Shown: positions 47,761 to 60,146, counted from the stretch's first letter. The stretch: 64,000 nucleotides of DNA from Delphinapterus leucas (GCF_002288925.2 NW_022098001.1:16770256-16834255), one strand, 5' to 3'. Made by a program: numbers and translations. The notes: generated by a model from the letters alone, not told the origin.

Positions 47761-48494
47761 TAATATATATAAATAATATAAAAACAAACCAAGAAGTGTT
47801 TCTTATAAATATCTCCTGCAAAAATTGACACTATTGTCCATTAACCACTCCATTATGTATTAAACACTCTAAACACAAAAGCATAACCTGTGGTTAATAA
47901 ACACTGTGAAGGTACAGCAAAACAAGAGTACAGTCTAAACTCATTATCTCCCATCTCCAACCTTCCCCCTCTTCCTGTACACCCTACATCATTGAATTGA
48001 TTCATTACATTCTAATTGAATACTACACTTAAAGTATATTCTCAGAGTACTCTGCTAGACCCTGAAGATATAAAGATGCATAATACACATTTTCTTTGCC
48101 TTAGCAAAGTACCTGGAATACTGTAGGTATCCAATAAAAGTTAAGTGAACAAATTCATTTATTATTATATCCCCAAAGTATTTACAATCTAATAAGTCCA
48201 CCAGCTCATAGTTCAGAGCACAGCTCCAATACTTGGGCAAGCGTTCCCCAAAATTCCCAAGATTTGATTAAACTAATACACATGTAGGTAGTATGAAATA
48301 GACTAAGTCACTCTGGAACCAGATACTACTCCTGTGATCTGAAGTATGGGTTGATATAGATTGTTGATTCTGTCAAGGGAACACAGAAATCATGTGGCCT
48401 TCCCCACAGCTGCTGAACTACTCAAGATATAAAAGTCTCTACTTAAATATGATCTTAATATTTTAATCAGCCAAAAGATATTTATTAACAAGGC
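47761..48494. other. Non-coding DNA with an L2-like tail
   Basis: At about 48100-48165, AAAGTACCTGGAATACTGTA followed by AATAAAAGTTAAGTGAAC resembles the 3' end shared by L2 and MIR. The remainder is unrecognised. Confidence 0.45.
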
Positions 48495-48715
48495 TCTGGG
48501 GTCAGCCTGCCTGAGTCTCACTCCCAGCTCTGCCCTTCAGCAGCCAGTGACCTTGGCAAATCATCCACCCTGCACCTCATCTCTGTAATCTCATCACTCA
48601 CTGAAAGTGTTAGGAGCTGCAATGATACCGAAACAAGGAATGAACAGACTAATGTGTGCAAGGTTCTTACAACTATGCTGGCACAAAGAAATTTATAAAT
48701 AAATGTGAGCTCTTG
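48495..48715 (+). mobile_element. MIR, nearly complete
   Basis: GGGGTCAGCCTGCCTGAGTC, CCAGCTCTGCCCTTCAG, GTGACCTTGGCAAATCATCC and GCTGGCACAAAG followed by AATAAATGTGAGC match the MIR consensus in order. Confidence 0.85.
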
Positions 48716-48734
48716 TGATTCATCCAGCAAATAT

Positions 48735-48845
48735 ATATTAAGCACCTCTTATTGGATAGGCATTAGGAATACATTTAATGAACAAAACAAATGTGATTGC
48801 TGCCTTAACGGAATTTTCAGTGCAAAACAACAGGTAAATAAACAA
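48735..48845 (+). mobile_element. Ancient unnamed repeat piece
   Basis: TTAAGCACCTCTTATTGG, AGGAATACATTTAATGAAC and GTGATTGCTGCCTTAACGG follow the first part of the same ancient family as 25130-25720. Confidence 0.5.
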
Positions 48846-50455
48846 GCAAGCAAAATATATTCCTGAATAAGTGACTATTTTTTGGTTCTGGTTTTGGTTT
48901 TAACTGGGGAGCTATTCCATTTCTCTGAAGTTTTATGACTCCCTTCCCTTTACACTTCCCAAGAGAGTATCTGAACTGGCAACCAGAGAGAATTCCCCCA
49001 AAAGACACTATGTTCCCCAGTCTACAGTTCTCAGTTGGAACTGACAAAGAAAAGCAGCAAATGGCTTTGAAATCCAGTTTGTAAGCTACATTAACACTAC
49101 CCCATCCTACCTGCCAGTTTTCTTTTCCATTCTGTTTTTTTCCTCTATTGTTTTGAACAACAGATACATGTAAAACAGGACAGAAAGATGGAAGGAAGAT
49201 GTTTCTGAGGCAGAGAAAGAAGAAAGACAGAAACAGGCTGTCCAGAATTGAGCCAGAATATTTATGGGATAGATTTTTTTATTCTAAAATTGAATTTTGA
49301 TTATTTTAACATATATACCTCAATGTTCCTTTACAGGAAATCAAGTCAAACTACAATGTCTCTACAGATATGCTAGTGAAATAAAAATGTTACTGTTTTT
49401 AAGACAATAAATACTTCAGCGGAAAAATAAAGAAGCAATGTAAATGTGTATGAGAAAACCAGCAGTGCGCTTTTGATTACCTTGGGTCTCCAGAGTTCTT
49501 TCTACACTGAGTATATTACAGAAAGAAAAGGAACATTCTCTCATACTAGTCATTTATTATTTATTTTATGCCTTAATTATTTGTGGGAATTCCTGACAGC
49601 TTTTTACTCAGCCAGTTCTACTGACAGTCAAATTTGTACATTAAGGAGAAGGAAGACAAAGTATCAACTTGAGAGGAGAAAACCAAGCTGGCAGCTGAGT
49701 GGTTATGAGCTGCATAGCTGCAAATTTAGAAATAATTTGATTTAAGGAGGATAATAAAGAAAAAAGAAAAAATGATGCTAATGATGCAATTTGACCCCTT
49801 TCATAGGAGATATTTTGAGAATGTCACTGGTAAAAAGAAAGTTAGTTAAAAGTAACTAGATTTGGGAGTTTTCCTTCGCTCTGCTCAGGTTGTCATATCG
49901 TGGCTGTCTATGACTATAGGAGACCTTTGTACATCCCTGGAGAGAGACAGCACTTGGTTCTGGAGCAAGGGGATGATGGTGTGATAATAATGATTCAGGA
50001 AAGTTAATTTGGTAGCATGAGGATTTATTGGAGTCCATTCATTCATTCATTCACACATACAAAGAATGCCATGCACTCTTTTAAGTATTAGGTTAGGAGA
50101 CTATTTAAGTAATCTAGTTTGAAAGAATGAACCTTTGAACCAGAATAGTAGCTCTAATACCTTCCTAATTCCTACAAATTAGTTTATTTCAATCAGAAAG
50201 TGTTTCTGTTTCTTTTGGTACTGGTTTTAGCTTTGGTTTATTGAGGTTGCTTACATCTTTGTTGTTGTTTCTCTGTTTCATTTATTTGTTTGTTTTTTAG
50301 GCATGATCAATTATGTTCACTCACCCATGCACAAAAACTAATCCTTGTATCCTAAAGATCAATAGAACTCATTGACTATCTGGGATAAGACCTATTTTGA
50401 AGACTTCACCCAAGGTTTTATTCTTTTATTGTTATTTCTAACACCCAAATATAAC
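48846..50455. other. Non-coding DNA
   Basis: No gene or well-preserved repeat recognised. An ATTC run at 50037-50053 (four to five units) may be the tail of an L2-like element in reverse. The open frame 49446-49745 (99 codons) has no motif I know. Confidence 0.5.
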
Positions 50456-50459
50456 AGTT

Positions 50460-50690
50460 ACCATTTCTGGAGACCTATTCAGTTACTGACTGTTCTTGCT
50501 ACTTTAAACCCATTATAACTACTCCTTATAACAAAATAGAAAGAAAATTATTATTATTATTCCTGTTTTACAGATTGAAAACTTGAGGTTCAGTGAGGTT
50601 AATAATAGCTCCATAACTAATTAACAGTGGAGCAGGGTCTTAACTTGCCTGTCTCAAAAGCCCATGTCCTTCAGGGTTTTACTTATTTTG
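50460..50690 (-). mobile_element. MIR, reverse
   Basis: TATTCCTGTTTTACAGATTG, CTTGAGGTTCAGTGAGGTTA and AGTGGAGCAGGGTCTTAAC fit the reverse MIR consensus in order. Confidence 0.8.
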
Positions 50691-52152
50691 TTCCTTTCAT
50701 AAAAATTTGACCTTAAAGAGTAGCACAATGACAATTACAATGCCTCTAAATTTATATCAAAATGGGAAACTGCTCTTGATTTTATTATAGCAGATCTCCA
50801 GAGGGTTTATTCCAGCAGCTTCTGACAATAGAGTGAGCACACAAGACAGACATTATCTGTTCCCCACGCACACGCACCAGGATCTCATGTTTCCTCATTG
50901 CCTTGCATATCACACTCTTTTCTTTGAAGGGAATCCCATTTTCCCACCTGCATCCATCATTCATCTGTCATCCCAGTCACCTGGTGAGGTTTTTAACTAG
51001 ATGATTTTTTAAGAAATCTTTTTTGGCTAACCTTGTCTCTCCAGCTCTTTGCTCTGACTACAGTTTTAAAGCTCAGCTCATCTTCTTGTCCCCAGTACAC
51101 CATCTTGGGAGTAGTAATTAACACAGGTGCAGAATTTTGCAGTTAACATATTAAAAGATAGAGTCAACCTGTTTAGGTTGGTCTGAGCTTCCGTTTCATC
51201 TTACAGGAGCCACACTTCAGTATCCTATACAACCTGAGCAGAGTAATTTAGGAGTGGTTTAAGGAGGAAGCTTCAAGGGGATGTTGCTTAAGGTTTGAAG
51301 AGTGACCCATACAGCAAGAGCATGACCCCTTCTCAAACACCGCTCAGAGCAGCAGATGTACTCTGCTGAAATCTCACCTCCCTCTTCTGATGTAGGTGAT
51401 GAAAGTGCTTCTGAAGAAGAACAAAGACCTGTGTTATCACAAAGCGTAGCATTTCCTCATTGCATTTGAAATGAGTATATTGCTTTTTCAGTTTTGCTAA
51501 GATTACACAAAAATGTAATTACCTCAACACTATTCACCTGGGAACCCTGAATGCTAAGACAGCTGCCCTGAGGGAGATAAGCTTCCAAATGGTGAAGATG
51601 CTTTTTCCCTGAATCTAGAATTCTGCCTGATTTCATCAGTTATAATTATCCAGGCAGCATAGGAAAGCAGTGTGCATTTTTACACTGCTCTAGAACCCCA
51701 TAGTTGCTCCATGTGGGAGCACATGTGCACTTATTTTATTGTGTAGGGTTTTGTGAGCTCAGTGTTCTCCTTTCCAATTTTTTCCTATTTAGTCTGCCCA
51801 GAGACCTTGTGAATACCCATGTTTTCTCTGCAAATAAAATTCAGTCTAAGACTAGCTTTATTTTAAAATAGTAGTTGAACCAAGTCATATGAGTTTCGGG
51901 CCTAAATGAGAACTTAACTTTGGATTAATATCCCCAGTGGGTGCCCCAGGCTTCAAGCACTTTTGAAAGCAGGATAAAATTTCAGGCCAGGCACACAAGA
52001 GAAATAATGTTTTTGTTTTTTCAACCTTTTGGTGAAGCAGTAAAATTAGGGTAGCTGTAATTCTAGTTGTTTAGCAGCCAACATTATTATCTCAATAACC
52101 ATATCTACACACAGGAAAGTTATGTGTCTTAGAAAAAAATCAATACTTTGTG
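50691..52152. other. Repeat-free non-coding stretch, candidate conserved element
   Basis: About 1.46 kb without a recognisable repeat. The part 51400-51720 has a mixed composition with homeobox-like TGTAATTACC and TATAATTATCC, and AAGCTTCCAAATGGTG. It has the texture of a conserved noncoding element. A small frame (51356-51469: MYSAEISPPSSDVG, then an acidic run) lies across its left edge but has no initiation or splicing support. Confidence 0.35.
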
Positions 52153-52166
52153 TGGCTTGCTCTTTA

Positions 52167-52608
52167 TTTTTTTAATTGAGGTATAGTTCATTTACAATAT
52201 TATATTAGTTTCAGATGTACAACATAGTGACTCAAAAATTTTAAAGATTATATGCCATTTATAGTTATTATAAAATATTGGCTATATTCCCTGTGCTGTG
52301 CAGTATATCCTTGTAGCTTATTTATTTTGTACATTGTAGCTATTAATTCCCTACCCCTATCAACCCCTCCCCTCTTCCCTCTCCCTTCTGGTACCCACTA
52401 GTTTATTTTCTATATCTGTTTTCTATATCTGAGTCTGTTTTTTGTTATGTTTACTATTTTGTTTTATTTTTTAGATTCCATACATAAGTAATATCATACA
52501 GTATTTGTCTTTTTCTGTCTGACTTATTTCACTAAGTATAATACCTCCAAGTCCATCCATGTTGTTGCAAATGGCAGAATTTCACTTTTTTTATGACTGA
52601 GTAGTATT

Positions 52609-52650
<42 letters not shown>

Positions 52651-52914
52651 CACATCTTCTTTATCCATTCATCTGTTGATGGACATGTAGGTGGCTTCCA
52701 TATCTTGGCTATTGTTAATAACACTGCTATGAACATTGGGGTGCCTGTATCTTTTCAAATTAGTGTTTTTATTTTCTTCAGATATAAACCCAGGAGTGGA
52801 ATTGCTGGATCACATGGTAATTCCATTTTTAGTTTTTTGAGGAACCTCCATACTTTTTCACAGTGGGTGTACCAATTTACATTTCCACCAACAATGTACA
52901 AGGGCTCTCTTATT
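52167..52914 (-). mobile_element. 5'-truncated L1 (L1-G), reverse
   Basis: Reverse L1 3' UTR and ORF2 C-terminus, from the T-rich poly(A) side at 52167 to a cut in ORF2 at 52914. Perfect 14-bp target-site duplication TGGCTTGCTCTTTA at 52153-52166 and 52915-52928. Confidence 0.95.
52612..52652. repeat. (GT)n(TA)n microsatellite inside L1-G ORF2
   Basis: About 41 bp; in the L1 sense direction it lies between GATAAAGAAGATGTG and GAATACTACTCAG, the same ORF2 position as the tracts at 485-510 and 20648-20680. Confidence 0.95.
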
Positions 52915-52928
52915 TGGCTTGCTCTTTA

Positions 52929-54062
52929 AAAAGCAAAGACATTTTTTACTTGAGGTTGGAAAGAGGGACAGTGAGAATAGAGAATGAGAAGAAAAAGAAA
53001 ATAAAATAGGAAAGGCAATAACAATTTTATATGTTTTTAACAAATTTTAGAGATTGATGCATGCGAAGCAAATAACATAGTACCAGTCATATAAGTTCTA
53101 GTTAGGAAGAGAAAGAAGAGATATGAGGTACTGCCATCACCTTCATCTTCATCATAATTGTATATCCAATTATGATACAGTATACTACTTTAAGATACAG
53201 TATATCTTACTTCATTTGAGCCTAATAACATTTCTGAGTAGATAGCTAGGATAGCTAGTGACAATATTAGTATTACATGTAACGTTTGAGGTCAACAAAA
53301 TATTTATTGAGGCACAGCACTTGGTGCTGAAAATGCGGTGATTAGAGGGAAAATGTCCTGTTCTAAGAAGGCAGTTTGAAATATATATGCCCCAAATCTC
53401 ACTAAAATTATAGCAAAGAATTTTTTTGTAAAGATAGACATTAGCCATGAAAATACAGAACCCTAGAGAAAAGATATGAGCAATAAAACGTTGGATCAGA
53501 AAGAATGTAAGATCCTCCATTACCACTGATATTCCAAATGAGACATGAACACATATATTCATAGGCTTGACTGAGGAGAGGAAGAATACCTCATTTTTCT
53601 ATGGAACAAAGAGGTGTCCTGGCCCTGAAGCATAGCTTGGGAGTTCCCACACTGTAGCTGCCAAAACAACCTGAGCTCTCCCTGTAATTTAATGAGTTGA
53701 ATCATCCCCATGGAACCAGCTCCTGGCCCAGTCCTAGAAATGGGGAGAGAGGGAGGGAGCAGAAAGACCAAAAATCTGTCTCTCCTCAGGAAGGTTGTTG
53801 AAAGCTTTAGGGGAAAAGGTTAGACCCTTCTTTACTCCCACTCTCACACCACCATCACCCCTGCCAAGAGATGAGAAATTTATTCTCTGGAGAAAGTAAA
53901 GGGTCTTTGGCAAAGTAGAAAAGATGTATGCCATACTGAAAAGAAAGAAATTAAGTGGCCATATGTGTGTTGATGCTAAATGAAAAAGCCCCTAGCCCTC
54001 TTCCTCCAGTCAACTCCTAGAGACTTTGTAAGCAGGAGAGAATAAAGCAACTTCTCTGGAAA
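52929..54062. other. Non-coding DNA
   Basis: No gene recognised. Around 53285-53345, AAAATATTTATTGAGGCACA and TGCTGAAAATGCGGTG resemble the ancient repeat or L2-type phrase, but too little is preserved. The open frame 53212-53562 (minus, 116 codons) has no motif I know. Confidence 0.45.
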
Positions 54063-54081
54063 CCTAACCCTAACCCTAACC
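54063..54081. repeat. Short interstitial telomere-like repeat
   Basis: CCTAACCCTAACCCTAACC: about three consecutive units of the vertebrate telomere repeat in C-rich orientation on the plus strand, set in unrelated DNA. Confidence 0.9.
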
Positions 54082-54329
54082 AACTCCCTTCCCACACACA
54101 AAGGGGCCTAAAGATATTGACACCAGGAATTCCTCCAGAAATGTCTCACCCAGACTATCTGGCAATAAAGCTCAAAGTCAGATAGCACTACTCATGCACT
54201 CAGAGTTTCCAAACAGCTTGTTAATGCTCCAGTCTTAATCATGAATAGACAGTCTAGAATAATGAGGCATCTAAGAGAAAATTCTGATATGGAGTCTAGC
54301 ACTAAAACAAAACAAACAAAAGCAACTTG

Positions 54330-55264
54330 GAGAAAACATAAACTATGCAGTGAGAAAAAAATCAACAATAACAGCAACTATTATTACTATCCTTTGAGAC
54401 ATGAGTTATTTTATTCATGAAATAAGAAGTTGATGCTATTAAAAAGAACTTTTAGAATTTAGCAATATCATAGCAAAAATGAAACAAAACAGAAACTCAA
54501 TAGAGGGACGAAAGAAAATGTTAGAGTAATTGTCACAAAAGTAGGTTAAAACCCAAAGAGATGGAAAATGTATGAATATTATTTCAAGAGGTCCAACATT
54601 CAAATAATAGGTTTTCAGAATGAAAGTACCAAGAAAATTGAGGGGAAACATTATCAAAGAAAGAATGTAAGAAAATTTCCCATAACTGCAAACCATACAT
54701 ATCCAGATTGAAAAGGACCATGGAATGCCCAACAAATTCATGAAAATCGACCCATACCAGGGCTAATCATTGTGAAATTTCAGAAACCTGGGAAAAAAAG
54801 TTCTACTAGCTTATCAAAATAAAAGGAGAAGAAGAAGAACAGGGGACATATAAAGGAACAATGATCTGCATAGTACACTGGAAGAAATAGAGTAATGCCT
54901 TCAAAAGTCTGAAATAAAATTATTTCTAACCTAGAATTCTATATCCAGCCAAATGTTCCATCAACTGTCAGGGTAAAGCAAGGACATTTTTAGATCTTCA
55001 AGATGCAAAACAAAACCAGAAGACAAAAACAAAAAGCAATGTATCTACTTTACTAAGAGAGTGGAAAATGTCTGTCACCAAAATATGGGAGTAAATCAAG
55101 AGATCAGAAAACAAAAGAAAGAAAAAACCCAAAGCTAGAGGAAAAGGAAGGGAATCTGTAGAGTAGGGAGAAGTCCCACAGAAGCCACTCATTCAGACTG
55201 AATCAGTGCAATTCAGGAACCAGGTTTTGGGCAGCTGTCACCATGCCCTTTGTCATTCAACTAT
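54330..55264 (+). mobile_element. HAL1-like element, left half of a split copy
   Basis: Sense ORF1-like sequence of an old L1/HAL1: AAATTTCCCATAACTGCAAA, GAATTCTATATCCAGCC and GGTAAAGCAAGGACATTTTT correspond to the ORF1 RRM and C-terminal regions. No reverse transcriptase motif follows. The element is interrupted by L1-H and seems to resume at 57595. Confidence 0.55.
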
Positions 55265-57594
55265 CTTTTCTTTCTTTTTTTGATTTTTATTTATTTATAT
55301 TTTTATACAGCAGGTTATTACTTATCTATTTTATACATATTAGTGTATATACGTCAATCCCAATCTCCAAATTCATCCCACCAGCACCACCCCCACCCCA
55401 ACTTTCCCCCTTGGTGTCCCTAAATTTGTTCTCTACATCTGTGTCTCTATTTCTGTCTTGCAAACCACTTCATCTGTACCATTTTTCTAGATTCCACATA
55501 TATGTGTTTATATACGATATTTGTTTTCCTCTTTCTGACTTCACTCTGTATGACAGTCTCTAGGTCCATCCACATCTTTACTAATGATCCAATTTCATTC
55601 CTTTTTATGGTGAGTAATATTCCATTGTATATATGTACATGTGCTTTATCCATTCATTTGTTGACCAGCATTTAGGTTGCTTCAATGACCTGGCTATTGT
55701 AAATAGTGCTGCACTGAACATTGGGATGCATGTGTCTTTTTGAATTATGGTTTTCTCTGCGTATATGCCCAGTAGTGGGATTGCTGGGTCATATGGTAAT
55801 TCTATTTTTAGTTTTTTAAGGAACCTCCATAAAGTTCTCCATAGTGTCTGTATCAATTTACATTCCCACCAACAGTGCAAGAGGGTTCCCTTTTCTCCAC
55901 ACTTTTGGAGCATTTGTTGTTTGTAGATATTTTGATGATGGCCATCCTGAGTGGTGTGAGGTGGTACCTCATTTTAGTTTTTATTTGCATTTCTCTAATA
56001 ATTAGTGATGTTGAGCAGCTTTTCATGTGCCTCTTGGCCATCTGTATGTCTTCTTTGGAGAAATGTGTATTTAGGTCTTCTGCCCAGTTTTTGACTGGTT
56101 TGTTTTGTTTTGTTTTTTTAATATTGAGATGCATGAGCTGTTTATATATATTGGGGATTAATTCTTTGTCCACTGATTCATTTGCAAATATTTTCTCCCA
56201 TTCTGAGGGTTGTCTTTTCATCTCGTTTATAGTTTCCTTTGCTGTGCAAAAGCTTTGAAGTTTCATTAGGTCTCATTTGTTTATTTTTGTTTTTATTTCC
56301 ATTACTCTAGGAGGTGGTTCAAAAAAGATCTTGCTGTGATTTATGTCATAGAGTGTTCTGCCTATGTTTTCCCTTAAGAGTTTTATGGTGCCCAGTCTTA
56401 CATTTAGGTCTTTAATCCATTTTGAGTTTATTTTTGTGTACAGTGTTAGGGAGTGTTCTAATTTCATTCTTTTACATGTAGCTGTCCAGTTTTCCCAGCA
56501 CAACTTATTGAAGAGATTATCTTTTCTCCATTGTATATCCTTGTCTCTTTCATCAGAGATTAGTTGACCATAGGTGTGTGGGTTTACCTCTGGGCTTTCT
56601 ATCCTGTTCCATTGATCTATATTTCTGTTTTTGTGCCAGTACCATAATGTCTTGATTACTGTAGCTTTGTTGTATAGTCTGAAGTCTGGGAGTCTGATTC
56701 CTCCAGCTCCGTTTTTTTCCCTCATGATTGTTTTGACTCTTTGGGGTCTTTATGTCTCCATACAAATTTTAAGACTTTTTATTCTAGTTCTGTAAAAAAT
56801 GCCATTGGTAATTTGATAGGGATTGCATTGAATCTGTAGATTGCTTTGGGTAGTATAGTCATTTTCACAGTATTGATTCTTCCAATCCAAGAACATGTTA
56901 TATCTCTCCATCTGTTTATGTCATCTTTGATTTCTTTCATCAGTGTCTTATAGTTTTCTGAGTACAGAATAAACCTCCTCAGGAAGGTTTATTCCTAGGT
57001 ATTCTTTTTGTTGCAATGGTGAATGGGATTGTTCCCTTAATTTCTCTTTCTGATATTTTCTTTTTAGTGTATAGGAATGCAAGTGATTTCTGTGCATTAG
57101 TTTTTCCCAGGGATGCAAGAATTCTTCAATATATGCAAATCAATCAATGTGATACACCATATTAACAAATTGAATAATAAAAAACATATGATCATCTCAA
57201 TAGATGCAGAGAAAGCTTTTGACAAAATTCAACACCGATTTATGATAAAAACTCTCCAGAAAGTGGGCATAGAAGGAACCTATCTCAACATAATATAGGC
57301 CATATATGACAAACCCACAGCCAACATCATTCTCAATGGTGAAAAACTGAAAGCATTTCCTCTAAGATCAGGAGCAAGACAAAGATGTCCACTCTCATAA
57401 CTATTATTCAACATAGTTTTGGATGTCCTAGCCATGGCAATCAGAGAAGAAAAAGAAATAAAAGGAATTCAAGTTGGAAAAGAAGAAGTAAAACTTTCAC
57501 TGTTTGCAGATTACATGATACTATACATAGAGGATCCTAAAGATGCCACCAGAAAACTACTAGAGCTAACCAATGAACTTGGTAAAGTTGCAAG
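55265..57594 (-). mobile_element. L1 with twin-priming inversion (L1-H)
   Basis: The 3' part (55265 to about 57104) is on the minus strand: tail and 3' UTR at 55265-55480, then ORF2 C-terminus and RT end in the open pieces 55605-55913, 55853-56266 and 56273-56725. The 5' part (about 57105-57594) is inverted onto the plus strand and carries the upstream RT region, with CPLS-like and [13 protein letters not shown] blocks. The inverted part ends at GGTAAAGTTGCAAG and the minus part begins, in L1 sense, at ACTAATGCACAGAAATC, so the two segments are adjacent in L1 coordinates. Flanks ATTCAACTAT at 55255-55264 and 57595-57604 form the target-site duplication. Confidence 0.93.
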
Positions 57595-58330
57595 ATTCAA
57601 CTATTTTTTCAATCTGACTAAAATACTGAATGCTGTGCTCTTTTGAACAAGCAAGTAAAACCAAGAAGGAAGAAGACATAAAATCCAAGAAATGGGTAAA
57701 CAAATTCAGAAGAAAGGTAAAGAGAATTCCAAGTAAAGGAAAACTTAAGATATTATCTGGGAATCTCAAATGAAATAATCTCTCAAAAGTTTTCTCTAAG
57801 AAAAAAATTGTAACTATACATACCGTAGTGTTATGAAAATGATGCTGAGAGACTAATAAAAAGTATGAGAAGAATAAGTGCAAGTGGAAAAATTATTAAC
57901 TTTAGTAACAACAAAAATAAGGAAAAAAACATAATCACATGACAGCATTCATTTGTAAATAGTATATGCATAGACATAATAATGAATAATAAAAATGAAT
58001 AATATTTAATCAAAACTACAACTATATTGGGAGGATGGGGTAATAGTGTGGTTAGTGTGAGAAAATTAATTCTAGAAAGTCAGTAGAAAATACGTAAAAC
58101 AAAAATAGTAATAAACACACTTATTTAGAAATACAAGGGTGTGAAATGCCCAAAGAAACAATTTAAAAAGACCAACCTTGTTGCCAGTTGGAAGGGGTCT
58201 GGGTGTCAGTGAAGTGCAATGGGTGGGGAACTGCTGAATTTTATTATTAATATTTTAGTATTATTTAGCTTTTTAAACCATGTATATATTATATTGATAA
58301 AAAATTTAAATGATTAAAATGTCTAGCTCA
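57595..58330 (+). mobile_element. HAL1-like element, right half, including 3' UTR-like DNA
   Basis: Resumes after L1-H with AT-rich, diverged ORF1-end and 3'-UTR-like sequence (GGAAGGGGTCTGGGTG near 58190, then AT-rich DNA). Assigned mainly by position and composition; homology is weak. Confidence 0.35.
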
Positions 58331-58373
58331 GCCACCATTTTATCTCCTGTACCCAGCACATTGATTATATATA

Positions 58374-59181
58374 GTTTTTAATTAAAGTATAGTTAATTTA
58401 CAATGTTGCATTAGTTTTAATTGTACAGCAAGTGATTCAATTTTATATATATATATATTCTTTTTCAGACTCTTTTCCATTATAAGTTATTATAAGATAT
58501 TGAGTATAGTTCCCTGTGCTATGCAGTAGGTCCTTGTCATTTACTTATGTTATATATAGTAGTGAGTATGTGTTAATCCCAAACCCCTAATTTATCTCCG
58601 CACCACCCCCACTATCCCCTTTGGTAACCAAAAGTTTGTTTTCTATGTCTGTGGGCCTATCTCTGTTTTGTAAATAAGTTCATTTGTATCATTTTTTCAG
58701 ATTTCACATATAAGTGATATCATATGATATTTGTCTTTCTCTGCCTGACTTATTTCACTTAATATGATAGTCTCTAGGTCCAACCATGTTGCTGCAAATG
58801 ACATTATTTCATTCTTTTTTATGGTTGCATCATATTCCATTGTATATATGTACCATATCTTCTTTACCCATTCATCTCTCAATGGACATTTAGGTTGTTT
58901 CCATGTCTTGGCTATTGTGAATACTGCAGCTATGAACATTGGGGTGCATGTATCATTTTGAATTAGAGTTTTCTCCAGATGTGTGCCCAAGAGTGGGATT
59001 GCTGGATCATATAGTATCTCTATTTTTAGTTTTTTTAAGGAAGCTCCATACTGTTCTCCATAATGGCTGCACAAATCTACATTCCCATCAACACTACTGG
59101 AGGGTTCCATTTTTTCCACACCCTCTCCAGCATTTACCATTTGTAGACTTTTCAGTGATAACCATTCTGACTGGTGTGAGG
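58374..59181 (-). mobile_element. 5'-truncated L1 (L1-I), reverse
   Basis: Reverse L1 from the poly(A) side near 58374 through the 3' UTR to the ORF2 C-terminus, cut near 59181 after GACTGGTGTGAGGT. The 58697-59236 minus frame (179 codons) covers the ORF2 end with [26 protein letters not shown] and YTMEYDATIKKNEI. No convincing target-site duplication. Confidence 0.93.
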
Positions 59182-59559
59182 TAAATAGTTGGCCTTTAAT
59201 AGAATTTATTGAAAGTGAAAAAAAAAGACAAGTCATGATCCTATTCTACAGGAGCCCTCAACAGAATAAATAGAGCATATGGAGAAAAATTCATAGAATG
59301 GGTGCAGTTAGTTATGTCCCATCTCCTCTGGGAACAGTCACAGCTCCTGGATAGAGTTGAATGACTCCTTCACCCTCCCTGAGGTTCAGAGGTTATTTAT
59401 AGCAGCACAAAGATGTAAGAAGTATTCACAGTCATGGTGGTGATGACAGCAGAAGTATGTATCATTATAATATTAGGCAGTGATGTGTGTCCTGCTTATC
59501 ATCATAATATTAAAAATGACAATATCTGGAGAAATACCCTATATTTCTCTAGAGCAGTA

Positions 59560-59785
59560 GAGTATATGGGAAAGAGTACATCTTTGAATCAAGGCAGACC
59601 TGTGGGCAAATATCAGTTCTTAGAGTTACTGCATGACCTTGGGAAAATCATTTAACCTCTCTGTGCTTGTTTTCTCAACTTTAGAATGATAATAATAGCA
59701 CCTAACTTGCAGGAGTTCTAAAAGAATATGAGAAAAATCTATGATAACACCCTGGTGTAGAGTAAGAATTAAATGTAGGGGGATG
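59560..59785 (+). mobile_element. MIR, nearly complete
   Basis: GAGTATATGGGAAAGAGTAC, GCATGACCTTGGGAAAATCA, ATTTAACCTCTCTGTGC and AATGATAATAATAGCACC follow the MIR consensus in order. Confidence 0.9.
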
Positions 59786-59794
59786 TTATTATTA

Positions 59795-59910
59795 TAGACT
59801 GGGAAAAAGGTTCACTGAGATTGAGAATCTTGTCTGTTTTGTTCTCCAGGACCTAAAACAGAGTCTGGCATAAATAGGAAGTCAATGAATATTTGGTGAA
59901 TGAATGAACT
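59795..59910 (+). mobile_element. L2 3' end
   Basis: CTTGTCTGTTTTGTTCTCCA, AGAGTCTGGCATAAATAGG and AATATTTGGTGAATGAATGA are typical of the L2 3' end. Confidence 0.85.
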
Positions 59911-59938
59911 ATCATTTCAAAAGGAACAGCATTTACTT

Positions 59939-60146
59939 ACTTATTTATGTTGCGGTACGCAGGCCTCTCACTGTTGTGGTCTCTCCCGTTGCGGAGCACA
60001 GGCTCCGGATGCGCAGGCTCAGCGGCCATGGCTCACGGGCCCAGCCGCTCCGCAGCATGTGGGATCTTCGCGGACCGGGGCACGAACCCGTGTCCCCTGC
60101 ATCGGCAGGCGGACTCTCAACCACTGCGCCACCAGGGAAGCCCGCG
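59939..60146 (-). mobile_element. CHR-type SINE, short form, reverse (copy i)
   Basis: Reverse short-form body ending GCGCCACCAGGGAAGCCC. The tail is only about ten bases of mixed A/T, not a pure A run. Target-site duplication AACAGCATTTACTT (59925-59938) and AATAGCATTTATTT (60147-60160), two mismatches. Confidence 0.95.
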
